Source of the DNA: Bradyrhizobium sp. CB3481
Lineage (GTDB): Bacteria; Pseudomonadota; Alphaproteobacteria; Rhizobiales; Xanthobacteraceae
Assembly (NCBI RefSeq): GCF_029714305.1
Contig: NZ_CP121647.1
Location: forward strand, 1,756,501 to 1,820,500
Length of the DNA stretch: 64,000 nucleotides
Direction: 5' to 3'
How positions within the stretch are numbered: position 1 is the stretch's first letter; each line of letters begins with the position of its first letter. Positions 8,121-16,899 of this stretch are shown here, piece after piece. Under the pieces are notes generated by a model. The model was not told the origin of the DNA. It searched no databases and saw only the letters and a list, made by a program, of their open reading frames with translations. Both the position numbers and the translations under genes were made by a program.

Positions 8121-8948
8121 ATGGCAGATATCGCACAGCCGATGGCGGTCGCGCTTGGCGACGCGACGGTGGCGTTCCGCGTGGCCGGCGACCGCGTCTA
8201 TACGGCCGTGGAAAAGGCCAATCTGTCCGTGGCCGATGGCGAGTTCGTCGCCATCGTCGGGCCGACGGGCTGCGGGAAATCGACGCTGCTCAACGTCGCG
8301 GCCGGGCTTTTGAAGCCCGCGGCGGGATCGGTGAAGATTTTCGGTCAGCCGCTCGCCGGACTGAACCGCGAGGCTGGCTATCTGTTCCAGGCCGACGCGC
8401 TGTTTCCCTGGAAGACCGCGATCGACAATGTCGCGATCGGGCTCGAGATCAAGGGCGCGCCGCGCGAGCAGGCGCTGCAGCGGGCGCAGGGCTGGCTCAC
8501 GTCGGTCGGCCTCGGCGCTTTTGCGGGCCGCTACCCGCACATGCTCTCCGGCGGCCAGCGCAAGCGCGTCGGCCTCGCGCAGGTCCTGATCCGCGATCCA
8601 AAGATCCTGCTGATGGACGAACCGTTCGGCCCGCTCGATGCCCAGACCCGGCAGATCATGGGCAATCTGCTGCTCGAATTGTGGAACGCCGACCGCAAGG
8701 CGGTGCTGTTCGTCACCCACGATCTCGAGGAGGCGATCGCGCTGGCCGACCGCGTGGTGATCATGTCGGCCGGCCCCTCGGCGCGCATCATCGGCGACTG
8801 GCGGGTGACACTGCCGCGGCCGCGCGACATTTCGGAAGTCCGCATGGAAAAACAGTTTCACGAGCTGCACCGGGAAATCTGGGGCGTGCTGAAGGATGAA
8901 GTGATGAAGGGCTACGTGCAATCGACGCAAGCTGTGGGAGTCGGTTGA
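8121..8948 (+). CDS. NitT/TauT-family ABC transporter ATP-binding protein
   Basis: A 275-residue ATPase of the nitrate/sulfonate/taurine import class. Motifs: Walker A GPTGCGKST, Q-loop YLFQADALFPWKTA (the PWKTA sequence is characteristic of this class), signature LSGGQRKR, Walker B ILLMDEPFGPLD, H-loop FVTHDLEEAIALAD. The ATG at 8121 follows GGGGAG at a proper distance. The permease gene at 9094 is downstream across a palindromic repeat. The binding protein may be the one at 11888. The substrate is unknown. Confidence 0.87.
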   Translation: MADIAQPMAVALGDATVAFRVAGDRVYTAVEKANLSVADGEFVAIVGPTGCGKSTLLNVAAGLLKPAAGSVKIFGQPLAGLNREAGYLFQADALFPWKTAIDNVAIGLEIKGAPREQALQRAQGWLTSVGLGAFAGRYPHMLSGGQRKRVGLAQVLIRDPKILLMDEPFGPLDAQTRQIMGNLLLELWNADRKAVLFVTHDLEEAIALADRVVIMSAGPSARIIGDWRVTLPRPRDISEVRMEKQFHELHREIWGVLKDEVMKGYVQSTQAVGVG

Positions 8949-8962
8949 TGCTCCATCGCTTA

Positions 8963-9082
8963 CGTCGTCCCGGCGAAGGCCGGGACCCATACGCCGTGTC
9001 CTGTCGTTGGAGCGATAAGGTAGCGACCTTCTGCAACAAAGAACATCGGTGGTTATGGGTCCCGGCCTTCGCCGGGACGACC
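8963..9082. repeat. palindromic intergenic repeat (cgtcgtcccggcgaagg family)
   Basis: Arms cgtcgtcccggcgaaggccg and their complement lie 90 bp apart, between two genes of the same transporter. Transcription must pass through it for the operon to be co-expressed. It could form a strong RNA hairpin and tune the ratio of the two subunits. Confidence 0.85.
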
Positions 9083-9093
9083 AGGAGATACCC

Positions 9094-9882
9094 ATGTCTC
9101 GATTAATGCTTCTCACATGTCAGCTTTTGGTCGCCGTCGTCGCGCTGGGGCTGTGGCAGTTCTTCGCGACCGTAGAGGTGTTCGGAAAAATCCTGCTGCC
9201 GCCGTTCTTCTTCTCCACGCCGGTCGATGTCGGCAGCCAGATCGTCAAATGGTTTTCGAGCGGCGTGATCTGGCAACACCTGATCATCACGCTCTGGGAA
9301 TCCATCCTCGCCTTTGTGATCGGCTCGATTGGCGGCGTCCTCGTCGGCTTCTGGTTCGCGCGCCAACCCATCGTCGCCGCCGTGTTCGATCCCTATGTGA
9401 AGATGATCAACGCGCTGCCGCGCGTGGTGCTGGCGCCGATCTTCGCGCTGTGGCTCGGGCTCGGAATCTGGTCCAAGGTCGCCCTCGGCGTGACGCTGGT
9501 ATTCTTCATCGTGTTCTTCAACGTCTATCAGGGCGTCAAGGAGGTCTCGAATACCGTGCTCGACAATGGCCGCATGCTCGGCATGAACGAGCGGCAATTG
9601 ATGCGCCACGTCTACTGGCCCTCGGCGCTGTCCTGGATGTTCTCCTCGCTGCACACCTCGGTCGGCTTTGCCGTGGTCGGTGCCGTCGTCGGCGAGTATC
9701 TCGGCTCGGCCCGCGGTCTCGGTTATCTGATCCAGCAGGCCGAAGGCGTGTTCGACGTCGCCGGCGTGTTCGCCGGCATGTTCGTGCTGTCGGCGTTCGT
9801 TATCTTGATCGATATGGGCGTGACGGTGGTGGAAAAGCGGCTGCTGGTGTGGCGGCCGGCCGCGGCAGAGGGCAGGGGGTAA
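9094..9882 (+). CDS. NitT/TauT-family ABC transporter permease
   Basis: A 262-residue inner-membrane permease with about six helices. It has the EAA-type coupling loop DNGRMLGMNERQLMRHVYWPSALSWM and the family sequence NALPRVVLAPIFALWLGLGIWSK. The ATG at 9094 follows AGGAGA at 9083. It partners the ATPase at 8121, from which it is separated by a palindromic repeat. It would move the substrate delivered by a periplasmic binding protein, plausibly the product at 11888. Confidence 0.87.
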   Translation: MSRLMLLTCQLLVAVVALGLWQFFATVEVFGKILLPPFFFSTPVDVGSQIVKWFSSGVIWQHLIITLWESILAFVIGSIGGVLVGFWFARQPIVAAVFDPYVKMINALPRVVLAPIFALWLGLGIWSKVALGVTLVFFIVFFNVYQGVKEVSNTVLDNGRMLGMNERQLMRHVYWPSALSWMFSSLHTSVGFAVVGAVVGEYLGSARGLGYLIQQAEGVFDVAGVFAGMFVLSAFVILIDMGVTVVEKRLLVWRPAAAEGRG

Positions 9883-9902
9883 GATCTCTGTCATGGTTCC
9901 CG

Positions 9903-9945
9903 GCATTGCGAGCCAACGGGTCGCGCATGCGCGCCCTCGCAATGG
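9903..9945. repeat. short member of the cattgcgag repeat family
   Basis: A shortened palindrome whose arms are cattgcgag and ctcgcaatg, with gggtcgcgcatgcgcgccc in the middle. It looks like a truncated version of the longer copies at 5372 and 11006. Confidence 0.6.
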
Positions 9946-10003
9946 CGGCGGAGAGGTTCGTCAAACGGTTCTGACCAAGACCGCGTTAGCTTGAAGAGCT
10001 GCA

Positions 10004-10969
10004 ATGGAACTGAAGCCCGATTTACAAGTATCCGTAGCGACTGCGCAGTCCATTGTGGATCAGGTCGTCTCCGACGGCACCGTCACGACGGTCTCCAGGC
10101 TTTATGGGGGCGAGATCGCGGCCATCCACGAGGTCGTTTTCGCCAGCCCAGCGCATCGGCCGCTCGTGCTGAAGGTCTATCCCGACGAGCTGCGCTGGAA
10201 GATGCAGAAGGAAGTCACCGTCACCGGCCTAATCCAGGACCGTCTCAACGTGCCCGAACCGGACATTCTGTTGGCGGATGACTCAAAGAGATTGCTACCG
10301 CTCAACTTCATTCTGATGACCAAGCTCGACGGTTCGAGGCTGGGCCAGTTGGAGAAAGATCTGACTTCGGACCAGCTCGCTTCGGCCTATGCTCAAATCG
10401 GCCAACTGCTTCGCGAGTTTCATCGCATCCCGATGGAAGCCTTCGGCTATATCGGCCCGAAGGGCATCTGGACCGTGCATCAGACCAATCACGACTACCT
10501 GACACATCAGTTTCAACGAAAGCTCAAGGAATTCGCAGAGCGCGGTGGCAATGCGGAACTTGCGCAACGGGTCTCCGAACACGTTTCAGAGCGCGCGCAA
10601 CTGTTCAGCGGCTGCTCGCAAGCCGTGCTTTGCCATAACGACCTGCACGCCGGCAATCTGCTCGCGACGATCGAAAACGGAAAGCCGCGGCTCACGGGCG
10701 TCGTGGACTTTGAGGGCGCGCTGGCCGGCGATCCGCTGATGGACGTCGCCAAGGCGCTTTATTACCTCGACGAGCCGTGCACACGCGCTCTGCTTGATGG
10801 ATATGGCCCTTTAGGTCGAGAGCATGGACCCGAGACGCTCGATCTGTATCACCTGTATTTCGTGCTCGAGCTTTGGTGCTGGATGGCCCAGATTGGCAAG
10901 CAGGAGCGGCTCGATAGGTTGAGCTTGGAATTGGATGCCTGCAGCGCAGGATCGCGGCCCATCCGCTGA
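10004..10969 (+). CDS. APH-family phosphotransferase (small-molecule kinase)
   Basis: A 321-residue cytoplasmic protein with the aminoglycoside/choline kinase fold. The nucleotide lobe is N-terminal (LKVYPDELRWKMQKEV contains the ATP-binding Lys). The catalytic loop is CHNDLHAGNLL (Asp base and metal-binding Asn), and the DFG-equivalent is VVDFEGALAGDPLMDVAK. The family phosphorylates aminoglycosides, macrolides, homoserine, choline and other small molecules, so this is not by itself evidence of drug resistance. The gene appears to stand alone between repeats. Confidence 0.8.
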   Translation: MELKPDLQVSVATAQSIVDQVVSDGTVTTVSRLYGGEIAAIHEVVFASPAHRPLVLKVYPDELRWKMQKEVTVTGLIQDRLNVPEPDILLADDSKRLLPLNFILMTKLDGSRLGQLEKDLTSDQLASAYAQIGQLLREFHRIPMEAFGYIGPKGIWTVHQTNHDYLTHQFQRKLKEFAERGGNAELAQRVSEHVSERAQLFSGCSQAVLCHNDLHAGNLLATIENGKPRLTGVVDFEGALAGDPLMDVAKALYYLDEPCTRALLDGYGPLGREHGPETLDLYHLYFVLELWCWMAQIGKQERLDRLSLELDACSAGSRPIR

Positions 10970-11005
10970 GGTTGAGCGGTCGAGCAGTAGGGATCGTCTC
11001 TCCGC

Positions 11006-11154
11006 CGTCATTGCGAGCCAACGGGTCGCGCGCATGCACGCCCGATGACAGGCTCCGCGAAGCAATCCATCGCGCCGCAGGTGGAGACATGGATTGCTTC
11101 GTCGCTTCAGCGCAAAATTGCTTGCAATTTTGTCGCGAGCTCCTCGCAATGACG
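11006..11154. repeat. palindromic intergenic repeat (cattgcgag family)
   Basis: Arms cgtcattgcgagc and gctcctcgcaatgacg, with the inner gaagcaatccat / atggattgcttc stem and an extra short palindrome, aaaattgcttgcaattttg, inserted in the right arm. It separates two convergent genes. Confidence 0.85.
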
Positions 11155-11176
11155 TGGATGGTGCTTGCCCCAGACG

Positions 11177-11626
11177 TCAATTCAGCATCTTCGTATCATC
11201 AGGCGCCTGCGGCGGCGTCTTGATGGCGATCGCCTTCAGCGTCCGGCCGTCCGGCTTGGTGCCGCCATGCGCGGTGCCCTTCGGGATCACGACGAGGTCG
11301 CCGGGCTTGACCCGCACTTCCTTGTCGCCGAGCCAGATCGTGCCGGTGCCATCGAGGATGTACTGGATCTCGTTGGTGTTGGGGTGCATGTGCTTGCCGA
11401 CATTGCCGTCCTGAATCGAGATGGTCATGCCGTCGGCGGACACGAACATCCTTGAGCGCATCCCGGTGCCCGAGGGCATGCCGAGCGCGTCGCCTTCGAG
11501 TTCGCCGGTATGGATGACCTGCGCGGTGATGTTCTCGGCGGCAAGGGCTGGGCGCAGCAGGTGGGTGATGCTGCAACCGGCGGCAAAGGCGGCGACCAGC
11601 GAAAGCATGGTAGCTGTGCGATTCAT
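11177..11626 (-). CDS. exported cupin-domain protein
   Basis: A 149-residue protein with an N-terminal signal/anchor (TATMLSLVAAFAAGCSITHLL; a lipobox-like AAGC is present) and a single cupin barrel. The metal-binding motif reads GKHMHPNTNEIQYILDGTG, and the second cupin motif is VKPGDLVVIPKGTAHGG. The ATG at 11626 is preceded by an excellent GGGGAGGA site. It may be an envelope-located small-molecule binding or dioxygenase-type cupin; no substrate can be assigned. Confidence 0.8.
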   Translation of the reverse strand: MNRTATMLSLVAAFAAGCSITHLLRPALAAENITAQVIHTGELEGDALGMPSGTGMRSRMFVSADGMTISIQDGNVGKHMHPNTNEIQYILDGTGTIWLGDKEVRVKPGDLVVIPKGTAHGGTKPDGRTLKAIAIKTPPQAPDDTKMLN

Positions 11627-11698
11627 GGGCAGTCCTCCCCTGTGTTGTTTGTTGTGCACCCATGCTATGCCGCCGGCTACGGCGTGACCAGCGGCCAC

Positions 11699-11823
11699 CG
11701 TCATTCCGAGGCTCGCGAAGCGAGAACTATGATGTGCAATTGCACATCTGAGAATCTATCGACCCGCAGGCTCTGTCGATAGATGGATTCCGGGTTCGTG
11801 CTGCGCACGCCCCGGAATGACGG
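11699..11823. repeat. palindromic intergenic repeat (cattccg family)
   Basis: Outer arms cgtcattccgagg and ccccggaatgacgg enclose inner stems, including a perfect gatgtgcaattgcacatc palindrome and a ctatcgac/gtcgatag pair. It resembles the copy at 1622-1707 and lies between divergent genes. Confidence 0.8.
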
Positions 11824-11887
11824 CAGGGGCAGCTTCTCAACGCCAGTACGCTGTTCTATCTTGTCGCCCAACAAATGGAGGAACCCC

Positions 11888-12916
11888 ATGAAGAAACTGT
11901 TCGGCCGCCTGGCGGCATCTCTGCTGGCGCTGGCGTTGACCACGGGATTCGCCGCGGCGCAAAGCAAGGTCACCATCGCGGTCGGGGGCGGGTCCTGTCT
12001 GTGTTATCTGCCGACGGTGCTCGCCAAACAGCTTGGCGAATATGACAAGGCGGGCGTGACCGTCGAACTGGTCGACCTCAAGGGCGGCTCGGACGCGCTC
12101 AAGGCCGTGCTCGGCGGCAGCGCCGACGTTGTCTCCGGCTATTTCGATCACTGCGTCAACCTGGCCGCCAAGAAGCAGGAACTGCAGTCCTTCGTGATCT
12201 ATGACCGTTATCCCGGCCTTGTGCTGGTGGTCTCGCCCTCGAAGACATCAGAGATCAAGTCGGTCAAGGACCTCGCCGGGAAGAAGGTCGGCGTCAGCGC
12301 GCCCGGCTCCTCGACCGACTTCTTCCTGAAATACCTGCTCAAGAAAAACGGCCTCGATCCGACCAGCGCCGCGGTGATCGGCGTCGGCCTTGGCGCGACC
12401 GCTGTCGCGGCGATGCAGCAGGGGCAGATCGATGCCGCCGTGATGCTCGATCCGGCCGTCACGGTGTTGCAGGGCGGCCATCCGGATCTGAAGATCCTGG
12501 CCGACACCCGAAGCCAGAAGGACACGCTGGCCCTGTTCGGCGGCGAATATCCGGGCGGCGCGCTCTATACCACCACGGCCTGGATCAAGTCGCACGAGAA
12601 GGAAGTGCAGGCGCTGACCAACGCGATCGTCAATACGCTCGCCTGGATCCATTCGCACTCGCCGGAAGACATCATGGCGAAGATGCCCGATGAAATCGTC
12701 GGTAAGAACAAGGAGCAATATCTCGCCGCGCTGAAGAACACGATCCCGATGTATTCGGAGACCGGCAAGATGGACCCCAAGGGCGCGGAAGCCGTGCTCG
12801 CCGTGTTCAGCGAGGGCTCGCCCGAGGTCGCCAAGGCCAATATCGACATGACCAAGACCTGGACCAACAAATATGTCGAGCAGGCTCCGAAGACCGCCGG
12901 CACTGGTTCGAAGTGA
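11888..12916 (+). CDS. NitT/TauT-type ABC transporter substrate-binding protein
   Basis: A 342-residue periplasmic protein with a clear Sec signal peptide (KKLFGRLAASLLALALTTGFAAAQ). The mature domain is NMT1/SsuA-like: IAVGGGSCLCYLPTVLAKQLGEYDKAGVTVELVDLKGGSDALKAV, then VVSGYFDHCVN, LAGKKVGVSAPGSSTDFF and QGQIDAAVMLDP. The ATG at 11888 follows GGAGG. No permease or ATPase lies next to it; the orphan pair at 8121-9882 is of the matching class and only 2 kb away, so they probably form one transporter. The double Cys near the N-terminus (SCLCY) could form a disulfide. Confidence 0.85.
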   Translation: MKKLFGRLAASLLALALTTGFAAAQSKVTIAVGGGSCLCYLPTVLAKQLGEYDKAGVTVELVDLKGGSDALKAVLGGSADVVSGYFDHCVNLAAKKQELQSFVIYDRYPGLVLVVSPSKTSEIKSVKDLAGKKVGVSAPGSSTDFFLKYLLKKNGLDPTSAAVIGVGLGATAVAAMQQGQIDAAVMLDPAVTVLQGGHPDLKILADTRSQKDTLALFGGEYPGGALYTTTAWIKSHEKEVQALTNAIVNTLAWIHSHSPEDIMAKMPDEIVGKNKEQYLAALKNTIPMYSETGKMDPKGAEAVLAVFSEGSPEVAKANIDMTKTWTNKYVEQAPKTAGTGSK

Positions 12917-12956
12917 CGTCCGGCTGGTGTTCAGGCGATAGCGAACGGCGTGTGCG

Positions 12957-13667
12957 ATGAGTGGTACGAAGCCTTTGGTGATTCATCGCATCAGTGCGCT
13001 CGATCTCCGCGTCGAGACGTGGCCTTGGCCGTTCGCCGAGGAGAGGCGGTCGGAGATCGATGCGCATTTCGCGGAGAAGCAGCGCGAAAAGCCGGCGACG
13101 TGGAACGGGCGCGTGCTGCTCGGTCGCAACCCGGTATTTTCGGACGGTCGTCTCAGCGCGAGCTATTTCGAGACCGACTTCGCCAGCTTTCTGGCCTGGC
13201 GCGACTGGAGCTTTCCCGATCCCGGCGTGTTCAACGGCTTCGGCATGGGCGCGCTCCGCTGCGCCGACGGCGCCTTCGTGCTCGGCGAGATGGGCCAGCA
13301 CACCTCCAATGCCGGCCGGATCTATTTTGCGTCCGGCACGCCGGACCTCAACGACATCAGGGACGGCGCGGTCGATATTCCTGGCAGCGTCACGCGCGAA
13401 CTGGAGGAGGAGACTGGGCTTCTGCCTGGCGAATATGAAACCGATCCGCATTGGCACTGCATCTATACCGGGACAGCGCTTGCGATGATCCGGCTGCTGC
13501 GCATCGGCCTGCCGGGCGAGGTCGTGCGCGAGCGGATCGAACGTAATCTTGCCGCCCAGCATCAGCCTGAACTGTCCGCCATCCATCTCGTTCGCGGCCC
13601 GCGCGATCTCACATCCGCCATGCCGCATTTTGTCACGGCCTTTCTCGAAGCGCAGTTTGCTGCCTGA
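12957..13667 (+). CDS. NUDIX hydrolase-like protein
   Basis: A 236-residue cytoplasmic protein. The central catalytic helix VTRELEEETGLLPGEY matches the core REUxEExGU of the NUDIX box. The upstream glutamate of the full motif (G-x5-E-x7-REU) is not present (DGAVDIPGSVTRE). The core helix can still bind metal, but activity on classical nucleoside diphosphate-X substrates is uncertain. The start at 12957 is followed by acceptable coding sequence, although the upstream GTGCGATG context gives only a weak ribosome site. Confidence 0.72.
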   Translation: MSGTKPLVIHRISALDLRVETWPWPFAEERRSEIDAHFAEKQREKPATWNGRVLLGRNPVFSDGRLSASYFETDFASFLAWRDWSFPDPGVFNGFGMGALRCADGAFVLGEMGQHTSNAGRIYFASGTPDLNDIRDGAVDIPGSVTRELEEETGLLPGEYETDPHWHCIYTGTALAMIRLLRIGLPGEVVRERIERNLAAQHQPELSAIHLVRGPRDLTSAMPHFVTAFLEAQFAA

Positions 13668-13842
13668 GACGGGCCATGCCATCGATGATGGCGGACACGT
13701 ATTAGTCCACCCAACTGAAATCTGCTACTTTGGGTGATGCGGCGGCGCGACAGTGTGGTCCCGGCGATACGGCTTGACATCCCGCGGCGCTGCCCGTGTG
13801 ATGAGAAGATCAACGATAAGAAATAAAACGACAAAAACATAA

Positions 13843-13855
13843 GGTGCATTGCACC
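13843..13855. promoter_or_regulatory. perfect palindrome upstream of the branched-chain amino-acid-type operon
   Basis: GGTGCA-T-TGCACC, a perfect 6+1+6 palindrome, lies 18 bases before the start of the binding-protein gene in an AT-richer stretch (aaataaaacgacaaaaacataa). It overlaps the expected leader of that operon and could be a repressor site or an RNA hairpin near the ribosome site. Confidence 0.4.
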
Positions 13856-13872
13856 ATCAGAGGGAGGATTGG

Positions 13873-15183
13873 ATGCCGGGGCATAACGCTGCACGCCTTC
13901 TCGTTGGACTCTCCGTCGCGATCGCGGCGCTGGGGATGGCGGTCACCGCCGAGGCTCAGGAAAAGAAAATCAAGATCGGTGTGATCTACGACCTGACCGG
14001 TCCGCTCGCAGGCGGCGGCTCCGAGCTGCAATATATCGGCGCCAAGATCATGCTCGACCAATACGCCAAGACCGGTGTCGAGGGTTACAAGGTCGAGGCC
14101 GTCTATGCCGACGCCCAGAGCAAGCCTGACGTGGCGATCAACGAGGCGGTGCGGCTGATCGAGCAGGAAAAGGTCAACATGCTGCTCGGCTTCTTCTCCT
14201 CGGCGCAATGCGTGCCGGTGGCCGCGCGCGTCGAGCAGCTCAAGAACTTCATGTGGATCACCACCTGCATCTCGTCCGCGGTGCTCGCCGACAAGAACTT
14301 CAAATACGTGTTCCGCCCGCAGGCCTCAGGCGACCAGTTCGGCCTGATGACAATGGATTTCATCGCGCAGAATTCCAAGGTGAAGCTTGGCAAGGAGCCG
14401 AAGGATCTGCGCGTTGCCATCATCCACGAGGACGGCGCCTATGGCGTCGACGTCTCCAAGGGCAACGAGGCTGGCGCCAAGAAGGCTGGTTTCCAGATCG
14501 TGCTGAAGGAAGGCTATTCCGCCACCGCGCCCGATCTTTCCGCGCTGGTGACAAAACTGAAGCGGGCGCGGCCCGACGTCATTTTCCACACTGGCTATAA
14601 CCCTGACATCACTTTGTTCGGCCGCCAGGCGCGCGAGCAGGGCCTGAAGTTTGCCGCGCTCGTCGGTCACGGCGCCGGCTATGGCGTCTATGAGAAGCTG
14701 AAAGAGGGTCTGGGCGCCGACGTCAACTACGTCTTCAACACCGATCCGATTTCGATCTGGCTCGCCAACCAGAAGAACATGGATCCGAAGCTGCCGCCGG
14801 TGATCAAGATGGTCGGCGAGGAGTTCGACAAGGCCAAGCCCGGGGTCGCGATCCGCTCCGCGCATGTCGGCATGGCGGCATCGAATACCTATGTGTTCCT
14901 CACCGAGGTGCTGCCGCGCGCCATCAAGAAGTATGGCGGCGTCGATCCCGACGCGCTGCGCAAGGCAGCGCTCGAGGTCGACATTCCCGAAGGCGGCACC
15001 ATGCTCGGCTTCGGCGTCAAGTTCCACGGCGAGGGCAGTCAGATGGCCGGCCAGAACGAGCGCTCGTTCCCGGTGGTCATCCAGTATGTCGACGACAAGT
15101 CCTACGTGGTGTGGCCGAAGAGCCAGGCGCAGCGCGAGGCCGTGCTGCCGCTGCCGAAGGGGACGACGTTCAGCAACCAGTAA
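13873..15183 (+). CDS. branched-chain amino-acid-type ABC transporter substrate-binding protein
   Basis: A 436-residue periplasmic type I binding protein (LivK/Peripla_BP_6 class). It has a signal peptide (LLVGLSVAIAALGMAVTAEAQE) and then IKIGVIYDLTGPLAGGGSELQYIGAKIMLDQY. It is longer than E. coli LivK (about 370), as is common for rhizobial homologues with broad amide, urea or aromatic substrates. The ATG at 13873 follows AGGGAGG. It is first of five genes (binding protein, two ATPases, two permeases), all on the plus strand. The ligand is undetermined. Confidence 0.88.
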   Translation: MPGHNAARLLVGLSVAIAALGMAVTAEAQEKKIKIGVIYDLTGPLAGGGSELQYIGAKIMLDQYAKTGVEGYKVEAVYADAQSKPDVAINEAVRLIEQEKVNMLLGFFSSAQCVPVAARVEQLKNFMWITTCISSAVLADKNFKYVFRPQASGDQFGLMTMDFIAQNSKVKLGKEPKDLRVAIIHEDGAYGVDVSKGNEAGAKKAGFQIVLKEGYSATAPDLSALVTKLKRARPDVIFHTGYNPDITLFGRQAREQGLKFAALVGHGAGYGVYEKLKEGLGADVNYVFNTDPISIWLANQKNMDPKLPPVIKMVGEEFDKAKPGVAIRSAHVGMAASNTYVFLTEVLPRAIKKYGGVDPDALRKAALEVDIPEGGTMLGFGVKFHGEGSQMAGQNERSFPVVIQYVDDKSYVVWPKSQAQREAVLPLPKGTTFSNQ

Positions 15184-15198
15184 CCCGGAGATCCTGGC

Positions 15199-15966
15199 GT
15201 GCTGACTGTAGAAGGGTTGGTGAAGCGTTTCGGCGGCTTCACCGCTGTGAACAACGTGTCGTTCCGGGTCGAGCAGGGCGAGATCCTCGGCCTGATCGGC
15301 CCGAACGGCTCGGGCAAGAGCACCATCTTCAACATGCTGTCGGGCACGCTGATGCCGACGGCCGGATCGATCCTGTTCGACGGCGCGGAGATCGCAGGCA
15401 CAGCTCCGCACCGCATCATCAATGGTGGCATCGGCCGCACCTTCCAGATCCCGCGGCCGTTTCACCGGCTCAGCATGTTCGAGAACGTCGCACTCGCTGG
15501 CTATTACGGCCAGGGCCGCCACAGCCGCGCCAAAGCCGATGAGGCGGCCGAGCGCGCGCTGCGCATGGTGGGCCTGCCGACCGACCGCCACGCCAGCGTC
15601 GATGGCCTGGGCGCCGCCGGCCTGAAGAAGCTGGAGCTGGCCAAGGCGCTCGCGACGGGGCCGAAACTCCTGCTCGCCGATGAGAGCCTCGGCGGGCTCG
15701 ATGAGCATGAGATGGACCAGGCCGCCGACATGCTGCGTAAAATCCGCGACGAGCTCGGCATCACCATCATCTGGGTCGAGCACATCATGGGCGTCTTGAT
15801 GCGGGTGGTCGATCGCGTGATGGTGCTCGATCACGGCGAGAAGATCTCGGAAGGGCTGCCGAGCGCGGTGGCGAGCGATCCCCGCGTCATCGAGGTCTAT
15901 CTCGGCACCGATGCGGATTCGAGCCAGGCCGCGGCCGCCGAAGCGCGCCGGCGGGCAGGGGTGTAG
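15199..15966 (+). CDS. livG: branched-chain amino-acid-type ABC transporter ATP-binding protein (LivG-like)
   Basis: A 255-residue ATPase. Walker A LIGPNGSGKSTIFN and the Q-loop GIGRTFQIPRPFH are typical of LivG. The signature region is non-canonical (GLGAAGLKKLELAKALA instead of LS.GQ.R), and Walker B reads LLLADESLGGLDEHE with DES in place of DEP. The H-loop is IWVEHIMG, as usual for this family. It pairs with the LivF-like product encoded 3 bases downstream, whose signature is intact. That gives an asymmetric ATPase dimer. Confidence 0.87.
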   Translation: MLTVEGLVKRFGGFTAVNNVSFRVEQGEILGLIGPNGSGKSTIFNMLSGTLMPTAGSILFDGAEIAGTAPHRIINGGIGRTFQIPRPFHRLSMFENVALAGYYGQGRHSRAKADEAAERALRMVGLPTDRHASVDGLGAAGLKKLELAKALATGPKLLLADESLGGLDEHEMDQAADMLRKIRDELGITIIWVEHIMGVLMRVVDRVMVLDHGEKISEGLPSAVASDPRVIEVYLGTDADSSQAAAAEARRRAGV

Positions 15967-15969
15967 CGC

Positions 15970-16674
<705 letters not shown>

Positions 16675-16710
16675 AGCATGACGAAGTCGGGCCGCGTGGC
16701 AGTCTCTTCA

Positions 16711-16838
16711 CCTCTCCCGCTTGCGGGGGAGGTCGCATCGCATCGGATGATGCGATGCGGGTGGGGGCTCTCTCCACACGGGCAGTACAACTCGTGGCGG
16801 CACCCCCACCCCAGCCCTCCCCCGCAAGCGGGAGAGGG
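16711..16838. repeat. palindromic intergenic repeat (cctctcccgc family) inside the liv-type operon
   Basis: Arms cctctcccgcttgcggggga and its complement near 16811-16838 enclose a second palindrome (gcatcgcatcggatgatgcgatgc). It interrupts the transporter operon between the ATPases and the permeases, as another repeat does in the 8121-9882 operon. Confidence 0.85.
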
Positions 16839-16899
16839 AGGGCAGGCGGCGAGAAAGTCGGTTCAACGAAACATCAGGTCACTCTGAGGCAAAGCAACG

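Noticed and set aside
10004..10969. Aminoglycoside resistance gene
   Set aside because: The APH fold is shared by many metabolic kinases. Nothing in the sequence or neighbours indicates an antibiotic substrate, so only the family is claimed.
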